DNA from: Neofusicoccum parvum
Lineage: Eukaryota > Ascomycota > Dothideomycetes > Botryosphaeriales > Botryosphaeriaceae
DNA: 64,000 bases
Direction of reading: 5' to 3'
Assembly (NCBI GenBank): GCA_020912385.1
Contig: CP087220.1
Span: forward strand, 496,001-560,000
The position numbers and the translations under genes were made by a program. Under the pieces are notes generated by a model that saw only the letters and a program-made list of their open reading frames with translations, had not been told where the DNA came from and made no database searches. Shown in pieces: positions 11,101-22,492 of this stretch; the first letter of the stretch is position 1; every line of letters starts with the position of its first letter.

Positions 11101-12339
11101 CAGAAGATCACTGAGGAAACACCTGAATGCACGAGGTCCAAACACGCAGAGAATAGCCAGGAACAGAAAGTCCTAGAGAGCACGACGCAAAAAAAGGCCA
11201 TTGGTCGCCAACAGAAACTACGTCTTTGCATTTTTGCATTCAGCATATTGTTACTGCTCATTCCCTCTTCCTTCGGAGAGAATAAAGAGGACCAAGGGTT
11301 AAGAGCTAAAAACAAGGGTAAGGTGTGTGATGGTGCATCTTTCCATGTGAGAGACTAATAGGTAGGGTATGATGATGTGTATGTATATATTTCCAGTTTG
11401 TCGCCCGCGCAAAGGGGAAGAGTTAAAGGAGGTAGGAAGGATGAGGAATGATCCGACCAGCAAACGACCAAAATAAGAAATCCACCTCGAATCCAGTCAG
11501 GCCGCTAGTATGCAGGAGGGGAAAGGAAACCAAAAGCCACCGCCAATGAAAAACGACAACAGAGAAAGGGAAAAAGGTGTTTCAAGAAAGGAGCGCTATA
11601 GTCCCGCTGCGAGCAAAAGAACCAGGAGACGAACCAAGAAGAAGCCGTGCCGCATTCTGTTTCTTTCCTATGGCTTTTTTTTACCGTCGCCGGGACTGTT
11701 GAAACCGTTGCGGAAAATTATGAGCTTGCAAAGCTGTGCCTGCAAATGAGAAGGGAAACGTAAAACAGGTTGCGGAGGAGCAAGTGTGGGGAAGAAAGGC
11801 AAAAGAAGAGAAAGAAGTGCTGAAAAAACAAAAATTCTTTCTGTTTCCAGAGAAGCCTGCCTACATATGCGCCGCCGCCCTGCCACCAAAAAGTAAGAAA
11901 ACTCTGATCGCTGGACTTTGAGAAAATGAGCCTCGCTTTTTTTCCCCACATCGCTCCGATTTAAAAGACGCAAGCCACGAGCCGAACAAAACTTTAATGG
12001 AAGAGGGAAGTAATGTGAAGAAAGGAGAAGGGGAAACCCTTGGCGAGACCTCCCGAATCTGATGCTCCAACAACCACTGACAAAGGGGAATATGCAAGGA
12101 ATTGCTGACTGTGATGATGATCGTGCGGTCATGCGGCGGAGAGTTGCTATGAACAGCAACGAACAAAGAGATTTTGCGCGGGTGACGGGTATTTCATGTC
12201 AAAGGGGAATATTCGAGAACTGCGGAGAGTCGATATCGAGGCGGTGTCGATGGTATGAGCTCTCAACTGCATAACGCGGAGGCGAGCGTGGCGAGACTGA
12301 AGCAAGCACAACTTAGACGAAAAGGTCGAGGCAGCGCAT
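8105..12339. other. 4.2-kb stretch with no recognisable gene
   Basis: This lies between the 3' ends of spg1 and the ADF-H gene, where fungal spacers are normally a few hundred bases. 8900-9700 is GC- and CpG-rich and holds palindromes 9324-9338 and TTCTAGAA (9346-9353) and TTCTGGAA (9619-9626). 10000-11000 is AT-richer. 11280-12300 is strongly purine-biased on the plus strand. Frames of up to 313 codons (minus, 9991-9050) are rich in Arg/Gly/Ser and resemble no family. A long non-coding RNA, a fast-evolving gene or very long 3' UTRs are all possible. Confidence 0.5.
9324..9338. promoter_or_regulatory. Palindrome and heat-shock-element-like site cluster
   Basis: CGAGCGA-G-TCGCTCG is a perfect 7+7 inverted repeat. 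Eight bases further on is TTCTAGAA (9346-9353), and TTCTGGAA follows at 9619-9626. Both match the inverted nTTCnnGAAn core bound by heat-shock factor. With no gene nearby the role is unknown, and short matches can occur by chance. Confidence 0.3.
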
Positions 12340-15300
12340 TTACTGAGTCCATGACTTGTGGGCGTCCTTCAGAAGGCGAAGCACGCTAACCTGTCCAGAG
12401 GCGCTCTCACAAGCGCACTGGAGCGTGCGGCCATCGTGGAAGTCGAGCATAACGCTGTTGGGCATCTCTTCCCGTTCTTGGTCAGGTGCAAAGGGGGCCT
12501 GGAATTCGCTAAGGTGGTAGCGCTTCGTAATACCTTTAGATTGCTAAGATTCGATCAGCATTAGGACATGTACATCTGCAATACGAGGGGAGAAATTACC
12601 TCGTTGGACTTGGAGAGAGACAAGACGATGTTGCCCTGGACGTCGATCTCCACCCATCTCCTCTTCCAGAGCTATGGTCTAGTCAGTACCACGTCTCCCG
12701 TGAGACTCTGCATCGGGCTTACAAGAGTATCAGGGAATTGAACATTCAGATCGCCGATCTCAATGCCGGGTTGCGACTCTTTCTTCTCTTGAATCGGTTG
12801 GATAGGCTCCGAAGGCTCTTCCTGCACTGGAGAACTCATCATTTGGTTCAAGCTCTTCTTGCTTGAGGAAAGGCTGTTGCTCATACGCTTCAGTAACCTG
12901 CTCGCCCTGTTTCCCTTTTTCTTCTCCTCTCCCTCTTCGGTTGCCGTGCTGTCAAAGCTGGTGACAGACTGGCTGCGCGGCATAGGCGGCGGCGACATGG
13001 CCTCGCTGCGCCGGCGACCGAATGAACGCCAACTGCTCTCCGACGACGAACGGGGCAGGGCTTGCGCGGGGGATTCGAGGTTCGCATTTGAAGGTTGCGT
13101 GGAGGGAGAAACGTCGCCAGACTTGGGAGACATAGTCTGTTCTTCGGCGGCGGCGGGAATGACGATGGACGGCGGAGCGGGAGCATCATCGGCTTTGTTG
13201 CGGTCGATGGTGATCGGGCTCTGCTGCAGGTCCAGGGGCGAGTCCTCAAGCTCTTGGCAAGGCGTCTGCGGAGCGCGAATAATGCGAGCGGTAACGGTGA
13301 CCGACTCGGTCTTATTGTTGGCGTCCTTGTTGTAGACAGCCTGGATGCTTTCGCCTGAGTTCTCGCCCCTAGAGGTAGGGCGCTCCAACGGCGGGACGGA
13401 GATGAATGAGGATTTACTGAGGCGCTTTAAGTGCTTGCTGTCAGGACGTGACTCGGAATGCGATACCCTGAAAGAGTTCGATCGGTGCGCAACACTGGAG
13501 AAAGTCTTGGGGTCCGGGGTATAGCCAACTTTGGGTATCGGTGCCGCAGCAGCGTCTTTGGCAGACTTCTCCGCTAGAGCCTTGATGCGCTGCGAGATGC
13601 CTGATGAGACATTACTCTTCTTGACTAGCGGGGCTTTCGACTGCGCCTCACTCGCGTAAGACGCGGACAAAGACCGCTGGCCAACGCCGGCATGGCTTTC
13701 TGGCGAAGGAGAAAGCCGAGCCTGGTTGTCCGTCCTGTAAATGGCAAGAGGGTTGGAGTTAACGCGGTGTTCAGCCGACTTGGTTGACAGGGTTGAGGCC
13801 TGAGATTTCCGTCGAGGGAAAATAGGCATGATGGGCGACTTGGATACGGACATTGGCATGGCCTCTTCGACCGTCGCGCTCTGCAGCTCCTCCATTAGGG
13901 AGTCGTCGGAGAGGTAGTCACAGTCGTCGTCGGAACTTTCCGCGTCAGGGTCGACACGGATGGGGTCGACGGGAACTCGACGCTTGCTCTTCGTGGTGGA
14001 GCGGCGTTCTGGAAGGGAAGAGGAAGACGGCAGCGCCGTGGTAATATCCTCTGACAATTCCGGGCCCATGGCGGCCGCTGTTTGATGTTCTCCCGTCGCC
14101 CCCCTGTCAGGAGATGATGAAACATCCGGATTGGGATGCTCGGCACCGGAGGCCCGCGCTGGCGCTGGTACCGCCACCGACGGAACGCCGAGCGAAGGTT
14201 CCGTGGCTCCGCCATCCGGCAATGCGTCGTCTGCCTGGTCCTCCGTATCCAGTAGCTCCTTGCGCTCGCCACCGTCAGAGATGGACGACGGTCGCGTGGA
14301 CGATGTGTTGTGCGACTCCTGAACGGATATTGGTGAGGACGCGACAGGAGTGGGAGGCCGAGCGTCTTCCTCATCTCCGGCTCCACTGATCATCAATTGC
14401 ACGCCGGAGTCAGCCTTAGTGTGGTCGGGCGTTCCTGGAGCCTCATCAGGCTTTAAAGTCGACCCAGACTCCGTGCTAGACGTCGTTTCGCGGTGCGACG
14501 AAATGCCCTCGCCCTCCGCCGTCGCCGCGTCTAGCGCCTTCTCCTCCGCTGGCTCCGCCTTCGCCTCGGCTCCGGCCGTGGCGTCGGATTCCTCGATTGT
14601 CTCGCGCGACTTCTGTCGTGCCAGCTGCGCGGCCTTCTGTTTCTTCCGAAGCTCGACCGCTCTCATCAAACGCTGTTTTTCCGGCGTTATGCCTGGCGAC
14701 TTGACAGAATTCGAGCTCGACTTCAGACCAGGACTGGACGTTGGCCGCGAGGGTGTCGTCGCAGGCATCTCGGATATCGTGGGAACCGGCGGCGGTGGCG
14801 GGACGCCTATGCTGGGCACCGTACTGGAATCCCTGGACTTGGGCCTGGAGGAGCTCCCCTTGCTACGCACAGCCGCCTTCAGGCTGGAAGGCAGCTTTGC
14901 GCTCTTCTTGGACTCGTTTGTGTTTGGGAGCGGTTCCTGGGTGGGCCGGGGGCCGAGCTTGACCTTGGGCTTGTACAGGTAGGAAAAATCGAGGTCCGCG
15001 CGAGCGGTCTGCGAAGAGGAGCGGCGGTTCGGGTCGTCGTAGTGCAGGTAGTCGTGATGATTGAGAGATTTAAAGGATCTGACCGACTGTGCGTACCCCT
15101 TCGGACTGGCGATCACAGACGCGTTCGTATCTCCCCCAGCTGTTCCTGGCGTTTCTGGCCGCTTGTCGTTTCCCATAGGAGAAAAAGGACGTGAAGCTAT
15201 TGATGCCGTGTCGGGTGCCGTTTCCACATTTGCGGCCGATGCCACTGTCTCCGTTCTTTCCAAAGCTGCCCCCTCCGCATTCCCGCTTGTTCCTTGGCTT

Positions 15301-15906
15301 TCCTCCGCATCCTCATTTATCCCATCCAGCTTCTTCTTCGAGCTTGTCGATGACGCGCTTGTAGACGGCACAGCCGTGTGTAGAGAGTTCGCTGCCGAGA
15401 GCGCATTGTCGGAGAGTTCTTGCGGGGTCGTGAAGCTATAGACGGTGTCGTGGGGCGCGAATTTCTCTTCAATCTCGGTGAAATGTACAGTTACACGCGC
15501 TGCAGACGTCAGGATGTCAGATCTCTAGCTTGGCCCAAAGTTTCGCGACGCCCGTGATTCAGCGTACCTTGCAGCAGTCTCGAGGTGCCCTCGGGCACGT
15601 ATTTCAACAGGACCTTGCGGCGGCGGAACAGCAGGAAGCCGTACAGCGGAGATTTCTCGTCGTACTCGAGCACGGCAGCGCGGGCTTCGCTCAGGCCACC
15701 GGAGCCAAAGTTGAAGATCTCGACGGCGTCTCTGGACGCATACTTCAGCAAGAACCTGCGCGGTGTTAGAGATATATCAGCATCACCCCTGCCAATATGT
15801 GAGACAGGCTGCGAGGGGCCTGGCAGGCTTACCAGCCGCCGGCCTCGGCCAGCGCGGATTGATATGCTTCGGTGACAGGCGCATCGTCCAGGCCATTCAA
15901 CGACAT
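12340..15906 (-). CDS. ADF-H (cofilin-like) domain protein with long disordered linker and PH-like C-terminus
   Basis: Five exons: 15906-15833, 15755-15568, 15499-12723, 12671-12600, 12543-12340; every phase fits and the product has 1104 residues. Residues 1-120 form an actin-depolymerising-factor homology domain: MSLNGLDDAP, GGWFLLKYASRDAVEIFNFG, YGFLLFRRRKVLLKYVPEGT and SRLLQARVTVHF. Residues 120-1000 are Ser/Pro/Thr/Ala-rich and disordered, with a short basic helix (VELRKKQKAAQLARQKS). The C-terminus reads LLWKRRWVEIDVQGNIVLS and KRYHLSEFQAPF, like a PH-type fold, and ends AHKSWTQ. The intron 12722-12672 (GTAAGC..TACTGAC..TAG) removes an in-frame stop. Likely an actin-patch or cell-cortex adaptor; the partner set is inferred from the domains only. 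Confidence 0.8.
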
Positions 15907-17123
15907 GGCGGCGCGGGCGCGCTGCTTGTGTTGTTGTGCGACAGCGCGGGAGAGTGTCTTCGGAGGCTAAGCTGAAGGTCGAGGGTGGCACGTCAGGCAA
16001 GGGCGCGCTATATTCGGGCCCTCAGGGGTTCAGACGGGATAGGGCTGATCATTGAAGCTTGGCCGGGGGAGGGAAGTGCTGGGGCGCATCCGTCGGTGGA
16101 GGCGCGGCGCAGGCCGGTCATGTAGAGGCGCCGGAGGGAGTGGTGGAGAATTGGGAGCGACCGTGGGAGGAACGCGAAGGTTGGGCGGCGCAGGCGTTGC
16201 GAGGTGCTGCAGCAATGCACTGGTCTGCCCTGACTCCAGCAGCGCCAACGCGCGCGACCGACACGGCGGGCTGGCAGCGACGGGTCCGGTCCTGCGCTTG
16301 CCGATCACTTGCAACGCGCCGCTCGCGCTGCCTTTTTTTTCCTGGTTTGCCGCGACCCGGCGAGCAGGCGCGCGTGGCCGCTGAAATTTCCCGAGCAGCC
16401 ACGAGCGCAGCTATCGCAATGGCCTCCCAGAGTTTCCCGTCCGCGTCGCCAGCGGCGTCCGCGTGGGCGCTGGGGTCGCGCGTCGCAGGCTGCCCAGGAG
16501 GACGCCGCAGCGGCGCTCCGAGCTGCGTCGCGCATCCATGTCGGAGCTGCAGGCGGACGGCCGTCCCTTGCACCTGCGCGGCAACGAGCTGCCCGGCGGG
16601 GAGCCCAGCCCGGCCAATGGACGGCGGCCGCACGAATCAACAGCCTCAGACACCCCCGCGCGGTGCAGGATGCTCTCTCAGCGTCTCCACCTGTGCGTGC
16701 CGCTGCCGAGCTGAGCGGCGAGCTGAGCCGCTTGGGATTTTCAGGAACGGCCGCCGATGCGCCCAGTGGCCCCGAGATCCCCGTTGCGCGAGTGGGTACG
16801 AGCAAAAACGGGGCAACGCGCAGCTCTCACGAGCGCGGTACAACGTCGGGTGCCAGGGCGGAGAGCCTAGGCTGATCAAGTACCAAGGGACGCGGCCTGT
16901 CGAGATCCCCGCCGGCCACTTCTGACGTACATGCCCGCAGCCCCCCGCCGCCTGCAAAAAGCAACTTTCAGCGTGGCCCCCGCGCTCAAAATATCTCCGT
17001 TTCCGCGCCGCAAGCTTCGCGTCTAGCCGGGATCACCCATCGCCGTGCGTATCGCGCCGCGGCTTCCAGATTGCTGCTTGTCTGCACCTGCGCACCCATA
17101 GCGGAGCCCCGCCAGCCGCCACC
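15907..17123. other. Divergent promoter region, ADF-H gene / OHCU decarboxylase
   Basis: 1.2 kb of GC-rich sequence. Frames of 166-288 codons on both strands overlap one another and are Arg/Ala/Ser-rich with no motif, so I treat them as composition effects. The OHCU start sits in a strong context, GCCGCCACCATGG. Confidence 0.5.
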
Positions 17124-17856
17124 ATGGACCTCAAGACCGTCGAGACGCCCGACTGGCCGCGCCGCACCACGCCGACGCCCCAGACGCTCAACCTGCCGCC
17201 CGTGGGCACGCTCCCCTCCGCCCCGACCGGCACCCGCACCTACGTGCTGGACTTGCTGTTCGAGCCGTCGCAGCCGCTGCACAACCTGGCCCTGCCGCTG
17301 CTCAATGGCACGCAGTTCGCCTCTTACGACGACCTGATCGCCGCCGTCGGCGTGCAGCTCACCGAGCTCTCCGAGAGCCCCAGCACGAGCGACACCGAGT
17401 GGCTCGAGCAGATCCTCGGCGCCCATCCCCGCCTGGGCGAGAAGAAGGTCGAAAGCGCCCAGAGTAGGGCCGAGCAGGCCAATTTGAACACGGCCGGCCC
17501 TGAAGCTGAGGCCGAGGCGGCAGAACTGAAGAGGCTGAATGAGGAGTATGAGAAGACATTTCCCGGTCTCAGATATGTGTGAGTGTGGGCGGCTGAAGAG
17601 TGGGGGAGCTGCCCGCAATTGTTACTGATTCATGGACAGTGTGTTCGTCAATGGTCGAAGCAGACCGGAGATCTTCAAGAACATGACCGTGAGGATAGCA
17701 AGAGGGGACATCAAAGCGGAGCGAGCAGAAGCGATCAAGGTAAAGAGCCCTCTGCGGTGCGTCAAGCGATTTCTTGGACCTACATCACTGACTCTGTACG
17801 TACGTTAGGCAATGTGCCAAATTGCATCCGACCGGGCTCGCAAGCTGCAGAACTAG
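17124..17856 (+). CDS. 2-oxo-4-hydroxy-4-carboxy-5-ureidoimidazoline (OHCU) decarboxylase
   Basis: Three exons: 17124-17578, 17640-17739, 17809-17856; 200 residues. The enzyme decarboxylates OHCU to S-allantoin, the last step of urate breakdown after urate oxidase and HIU hydrolase. Family marks: LLFEPSQPLHNLALPLL, the active-site segment AHPRLGEKK (His101), SRAEQA, LKRLNEEYEKTFPGLRYVV, FVNGRSRPEIF and the closing RARKLQN. Exon 1 ends AGA TAT GT before GTGAGT, and exon 2 restores RYVVFVNGR. A poly(A) signal AATAAA lies at 17894, 38 bp after the stop. No other purine-catabolism gene is nearby. Length is slightly above bacterial homologues because of a proline-rich N-terminus. Confidence 0.9.
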
Positions 17857-18293
17857 CGATAAATGATGTCCCGCACGTCTGAGGACTGCCAGAAATAAAA
17901 CGGTAGGTTATGCAGGGCACATCTTAGCCTTTCCCGCCTCTTAAATACTTTCACGATATCGAATGAATCACGGCCTAAGAAAAATACCATTCTCGTAATC
18001 GCACGAAGCTTTCATAGACTCACTTGTCCTAGACTGGCCTATGAAAATTTGTCGCTTCGAATATGCATGTCTTTATGATGTAAAATCAAACCTCCACCCA
18101 TCATCAGCTGTTTGTGTTCCATGTTGACTGGCTCTTTGAAGCCGCCGGCCGATACCTAAATAGATAAAGTTTGCAGGTTAGAAGGGCCAGCGACAGTTTA
18201 CAATTTAGTAGCGGCCGTGTGTAGTACCGGTTTTCCGGACTGCTGTTTCAAAAGTTTTCGTCCCGTTGAACCTAGGTTCCAGTTGTTACAGAT
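17857..18293. other. Convergent intergenic region
   Basis: 437 bp, AT-richer than the genes, with AATAAA at 17894-17899. It should hold the two 3' UTRs. No RNA gene seen. Confidence 0.5.
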
Positions 18294-20021
18294 TTACCGG
18301 ATAGTAGTGTACTGGACAACATTCATGTCCATACTGTGCATCTCCAGCGGGAACTTGCAGTCTTCCAAGAAGATGCAGTTCTTGCCGGACTTCTTGCCGC
18401 CAAGCAACGGGAACGGGCAACGATGGCCATAAATGCACTTCGGATCGTCGCAGCCGCTGCCATGAATGCAGGGAGCCATGCGAGCGACCAACTTTAGCGT
18501 CTCAAGTTCAGATTTGTTCGGTTTGTAGTCGTGGACATGAGTGCAGTTGTTGCCAAACGGGCACTCGTGACGAAGGAAGTGAACGTTACACATCTTGATA
18601 CGCTTGACGCGATTGACTTCTTCCTTGTCAAAATTCTTGGTTGGAGGATCAATGCGCTGGCCCTTGCGGTTACGAGGAATGTTGTTCGGGTCGCGAGAAT
18701 TCTGCTTGGGAGAGGGCAGGGTGGCTGCCTTTGCAGCAACATTCGCCCAGCCTGGAGTAGCACCAGCTGTGGCCGAAGGAGCAATAACGGGGCTTGCGGT
18801 CGAAACCTTGGGAGACTGCATGCGTATACCATTGCCTATCGGCTTGTTCGTAAGAGCTGCAAGACCGGGCGGCGGGAAAGGAGCAGGAAGACCATCCAGT
18901 CCGAAGTTGTTGATCTTCTGCGGGCGGAAAAGGCCATCGAACTTTTGGATCTTGAATGGAAGCGAAGCAAACTCCCTGCCGAAGGGCACACCTTCCAGCA
19001 AAGTAATCTTCTGGACCAGATAGTCGTAGTTAGAAATTTCTCCCAAAATGCGGGCATAACCATTGTCGTGAGAGCAGCCGAGCATAATATGGCGGCAGTG
19101 AGGACTGTAGAGGTTCAATTTCAGGTGCTCTGTAAACGACATCACATTAGCAATAGCCAAGCAAAGTCATCGCATGTAAAAGCCGAACTTCCAACTGTTG
19201 ATATAGACTGAGGGAGAGAGAGAGACAGTAACAACCGAAAGCCCCCATGTGTCTTGCAGAGACCAGGGTCCAGTGCCTGGGGTGTTGCGTAATTGGAAAA
19301 CTCACCAACAATCTTCTCATCGGCCCTGTCTTTTCCAGAGCCCACATCAACAAAATCCATGAGGAATTTGGCGCCTGTGAATCCGACCATGAAATCCTGC
19401 ATATCGGCCGCCTTGGTGGTGATGCCAGCGCGGACGCAAGTCTCAGCGAGGCCTTTCGCATTTGCATAGACGCGCGCAGTGACCTTTACGTTCGGGGGAA
19501 TTTCCCTGATTTGAGTGCGGACGTAGTTGTAGACGCCTTCCTCCAAGGTGCCAGCAGCGCGCTGGCCACCACTGGCACCCTCGCACAAAAGATGGTCGTT
19601 GAACTTTACGGGTGAGCATCAGCAGCATGATTGAGAGCTGGCAGGGTGGGCTTACGATGAGACCATCGCCGTCAATAAGGACTAAGACAAATGCGTCCCG
19701 ATCCTGGTCAGTGTAAGCTTGGGCGCTCGTTGGACAGGCTGAGTCAGTATTGGTGCGGACCATATTGTCTTTCAGGTTCAAAATTGTGGCTTCCATATCC
19801 TTGAGACTCCTCTGAGCAATGCGGTTGTATTCGCGCTCACGGTCATGGTCCTCAACCTCCTTCTTGAAGTGCTCGCTGAGCGAGTCGTAGCGATACAACA
19901 GTTCCTCGATCAGGGCGTTTTTCTGCTTTTCAACCGACTGGAGCTCATGGTAGCGACGCCACAGGTCGGTGGCAGCGGAGTCGACTTGGCAGTCGGAGCG
20001 TGAGGAAAGCTGGTCAGACAT
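18294..20021 (-). CDS. CCCH-type zinc-finger protein with coiled coil (fungal conserved)
   Basis: Three exons: 20021-19656, 19603-19306, 19129-18294; 499 residues. Residues 15-105 are helical (LWRRYHELQSVEKQKNALIE and on). A central Rossmann-like region follows, with FVLVLIDGDGLIFNDHLLCE, GVYNYVRTQIREIPPNVKV, GFTGAKFLMDFVDVG and HIMLGCSHDNGYARIL, similar to a domain of unknown function found before CCCH fingers in Pezizomycotina. Finger 1 (residues 402-421) is C-x8-C-x5-C-x3-H; finger 2 (442-457) is C-x5-C-x4-C-x3-H; a third Cys/His set follows. An RNA-binding role is likely. The second intron is long (176 bp) and pyrimidine-rich. Upstream in-frame Met codons exist at 20054 and 20144; I chose 20021 because of a TATA-like site at 20159-20166. 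Confidence 0.8.
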
Positions 20022-20771
20022 GTTGTCAAGCGCCGTTGGTAGTTTGGGCATGGGGGCGGGGCGGCCGAATAAGTGAGGGAGAGTGGCGGGCGAATGGTTT
20101 TTGGAGGGATGCGAAGCCTCGACTGGAGTCGAGAACGGGAACATCCGGGCGGCGCGGGTTTAAATAGGCAGCGAGCGCGGCGTGGCGAGCGGCGGAAGGT
20201 GGAAAGCTGGAAGGCGGGAAGCTGGAAGGCGGCAGAGACGATGGCAGCTTTGGGCGGGCAGGAGGTGAAGGGCGGGCGCGGGTCACGTTAAGGACGCACC
20301 CCGAGTCTGGCTCAGCAGCAGAAATGAACGCAGTCCTAGGTCAGGGTCTCGAGTTACACGAGATGACTGTATGGTGAATTGGTGCGCCCCAGAGGCAGCG
20401 GTCCTACAGCCCCGGGCCTGCCATTGGCCGACTCTGCGGCGCCGGCGCCTCGCTGGCCAGCGGCACTGGGCTGGGCGAGACAGGCGGGCGCAGCGTCGCG
20501 TGCGGGACGCTGCATAGGGTCAATGAGAACAAACATCAACAGTGCGCTGGCGGTCGCGCTGGTGAGGCGGGCGCTGCTGCTGCGACCAAGGGACGTTGTG
20601 CTCCCAGACGCGCGAGACGCGCCTTGCCCGATCGCGACAAGCCTGGCATTCGGCCCACGGCCCACCTCGCCTTCCCACGCCGAACTCCAGGTGTCCTCTC
20701 GCAAGCCGGCCATTTCGCCCTCCATCCCTTCTCACGACTCCCCATCCGCTCCCCGGTGTTTGCTCGCAACA
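20022..20771. other. Divergent promoter, CCCH protein / IRC22-like
   Basis: 750 bp between two start codons. It contains the TATA-like site at 20159-20166, near direct repeats of GGAAGCTGGAAGGCGG type around 20200-20235, and GC-rich sequence. No gene is supported. Confidence 0.5.
20159..20166 (-). promoter_or_regulatory. TATA-like element for the CCCH gene
   Basis: Minus strand reads TATTTAAA, 138 bp upstream of the chosen start. The position suits a TSS that excludes the most upstream Met (20144). Confidence 0.3.
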
Positions 20772-21740
20772 ATGTGGTATCCTAAGCTCGCGGCCTCGTT
20801 CCTCCTGTCCCTCCTGGCGACCAATGCCTTTGCCGCGACCGATGTAAGCTCCGCGCCTCTCTGCGTCCGCTGTCGCCGGCATGACATCAGTCGCGACCGC
20901 CCCGTATCACGCTAGCTCCGTCACTGATCACGTCGCTGTCTAGGACAAGGTCGAGGAGGAGGTTGAGAGCCCCGGCTCGAGCGCCAAGCTGGCCGTCTCG
21001 GTCAGCGCCTCGTTCCCGAACTCTGAGATCTTTGGCGTCAAGGTCGTGAACGGCCACCCCACCAATGCCATTCTCGACTTCAAGAACGAGGAGGAGGAGC
21101 CTGTCACTATCCAACTCATTGGCGGCTCGCTGCTCAGCCCGGCCACTGGCCAGCCAGTGCGCAACCTGACTGTCTCCAAGTACAATGTCCACATTGGAGC
21201 CGCGAGCAGCGCCAGCTTGACCTACAGCTTCCAGACCGAGATGCACCCCCAGGACCTCAAGCTTAACCTCGTCGCCGTTGTCAGGGACAGCAAGGACGCT
21301 TTCTACACCCTCCAGGCCTACAACGAGACCGTCAGTATTGTCGAGGCGCCCACCAGCATCTTCGACCCGCAGATGTAAGTTCCACGCTCAGCTCATCATC
21401 ACGCGATCCCCTTTTCCTAATGCGATGCAGCCTCTTCCTCTACGTTGTCCTCGCCTCGGTCTTCGCCGGTACCATCTACTTCATCTACAACACCTGGATC
21501 ACCACTCTGTTCCCGCAGCAGAAGGGTCGCGGCAAGGGTGGCGAGCGCGCCAAGAAGTCCTCCCAGGGCACCAAGACCGTCAACCCGGCCGATCAGGTTG
21601 CCGTGGTCGGTGCTGATGGCCCTGCTGTCACCTCTGGCTCCAAGGCCTACGACGAGAGCTGGATTCCCGCCTCCCACTTGAACCGCCCGGAGCCCCGCCG
21701 GGTCAAGAGCGGCACTCCCAAGACGAAGACTCGCGGTTAA
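20772..21740 (+). CDS. irc22: IRC22-like / TRAP-alpha (SSR1) ER membrane protein
   Basis: Three exons: 20772-20843, 20944-21374, 21431-21740; 270 residues. Signal peptide MWYPKLAASFLLSLLATNAFA, a lumenal domain with FPNSEIFGVKVVNGHPTNA, EPVTIQLIGGSLL and LTYSFQTEMHPQDLKLNLVA, one membrane segment (ILFLYVVLASVFAGTIYFI, about residues 168-187) and a basic cytosolic tail with Gly-Lys-Arg clusters. This matches the translocon-associated protein alpha fold to which yeast Irc22 belongs. It sits in the ER membrane beside the Sec61 channel. N-glycosylation sequons are visible (NLT, NET). Splicing joins FDPQ to ILFLYV. AATAAA lies 60 bp past the stop (21801). Confidence 0.9.
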
Positions 21741-22492
21741 ATACTTGCTGGGCTTCTTTTTTTGGCTTCGCCCTCAATTTCCAGAGGATGTACGGGAGAG
21801 AATAAATCATAATCGACTCCTTCGTTTTCGCCATGGGCTTGGACTAGGGCTTGCGGGGAGGGGAAATTTGGGGCTGGGGTAGTCAAAGGGGAGTTTTCGG
21901 GATGTTTTGCATCATACGTCTGAAAATGGCGCCATGATCATTAAGAAAAAGTTGTATATTGGCAGTGTACCACTACAAGCAGCACAAAATGCAATACGAT
22001 CACCATCGGATCAAAGAATTCGCGCCTAATCTTATATGTAATTGACAAGCCCCTCGGCGGAACAGTCAGGTTCGGTCATGAGTTGAGGGGAGTGGTTTTT
22101 TTTGGGTGCAAAGATGCATCAAGATGTCTCAAAGGCTTTCCAAATGATTGCTTTAGTTGTTGAGCATTAGCTGATGATTGCAGAACCTCAAGGAACTTTC
22201 GAAAAGCCGAGAACAGGGGTTCAAGGAACCGCTTTTTTCAAGTGGTTGCAACATCCAAGCCATTCTTAACCCAAAAAAACCGTTTCATTGGACTACCGCC
22301 TCTATCGCCTTCTAAATGTCTTAGTGTCGTGCAACATAACCGCCGCCTAGAGCGCTACCACAACCCGTATCTGAGTCACCACCCACCCCCCTCCGAAACC
22401 CACCCAATCACAGCTTCAGAAAGCACAACACCGCGCCCGCGCAGACATACAAGATCTACGCAGCTGACCGTCAGTACATCTAGTCTCCCAAA
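21741..22492. other. Convergent intergenic region
   Basis: 752 bp, AT-richer, with a poly(A) signal at 21801-21806. The part from 22416 may include the last exon of the MFS gene if its alternative acceptor is used. Nothing else seen. Confidence 0.5.

Noticed and set aside
16059..16925. 288-codon plus-strand frame before the OHCU decarboxylase gene
   Set aside because: Overlaps equally long frames on the other strand and is rich in Ala/Arg/Cys without pattern.
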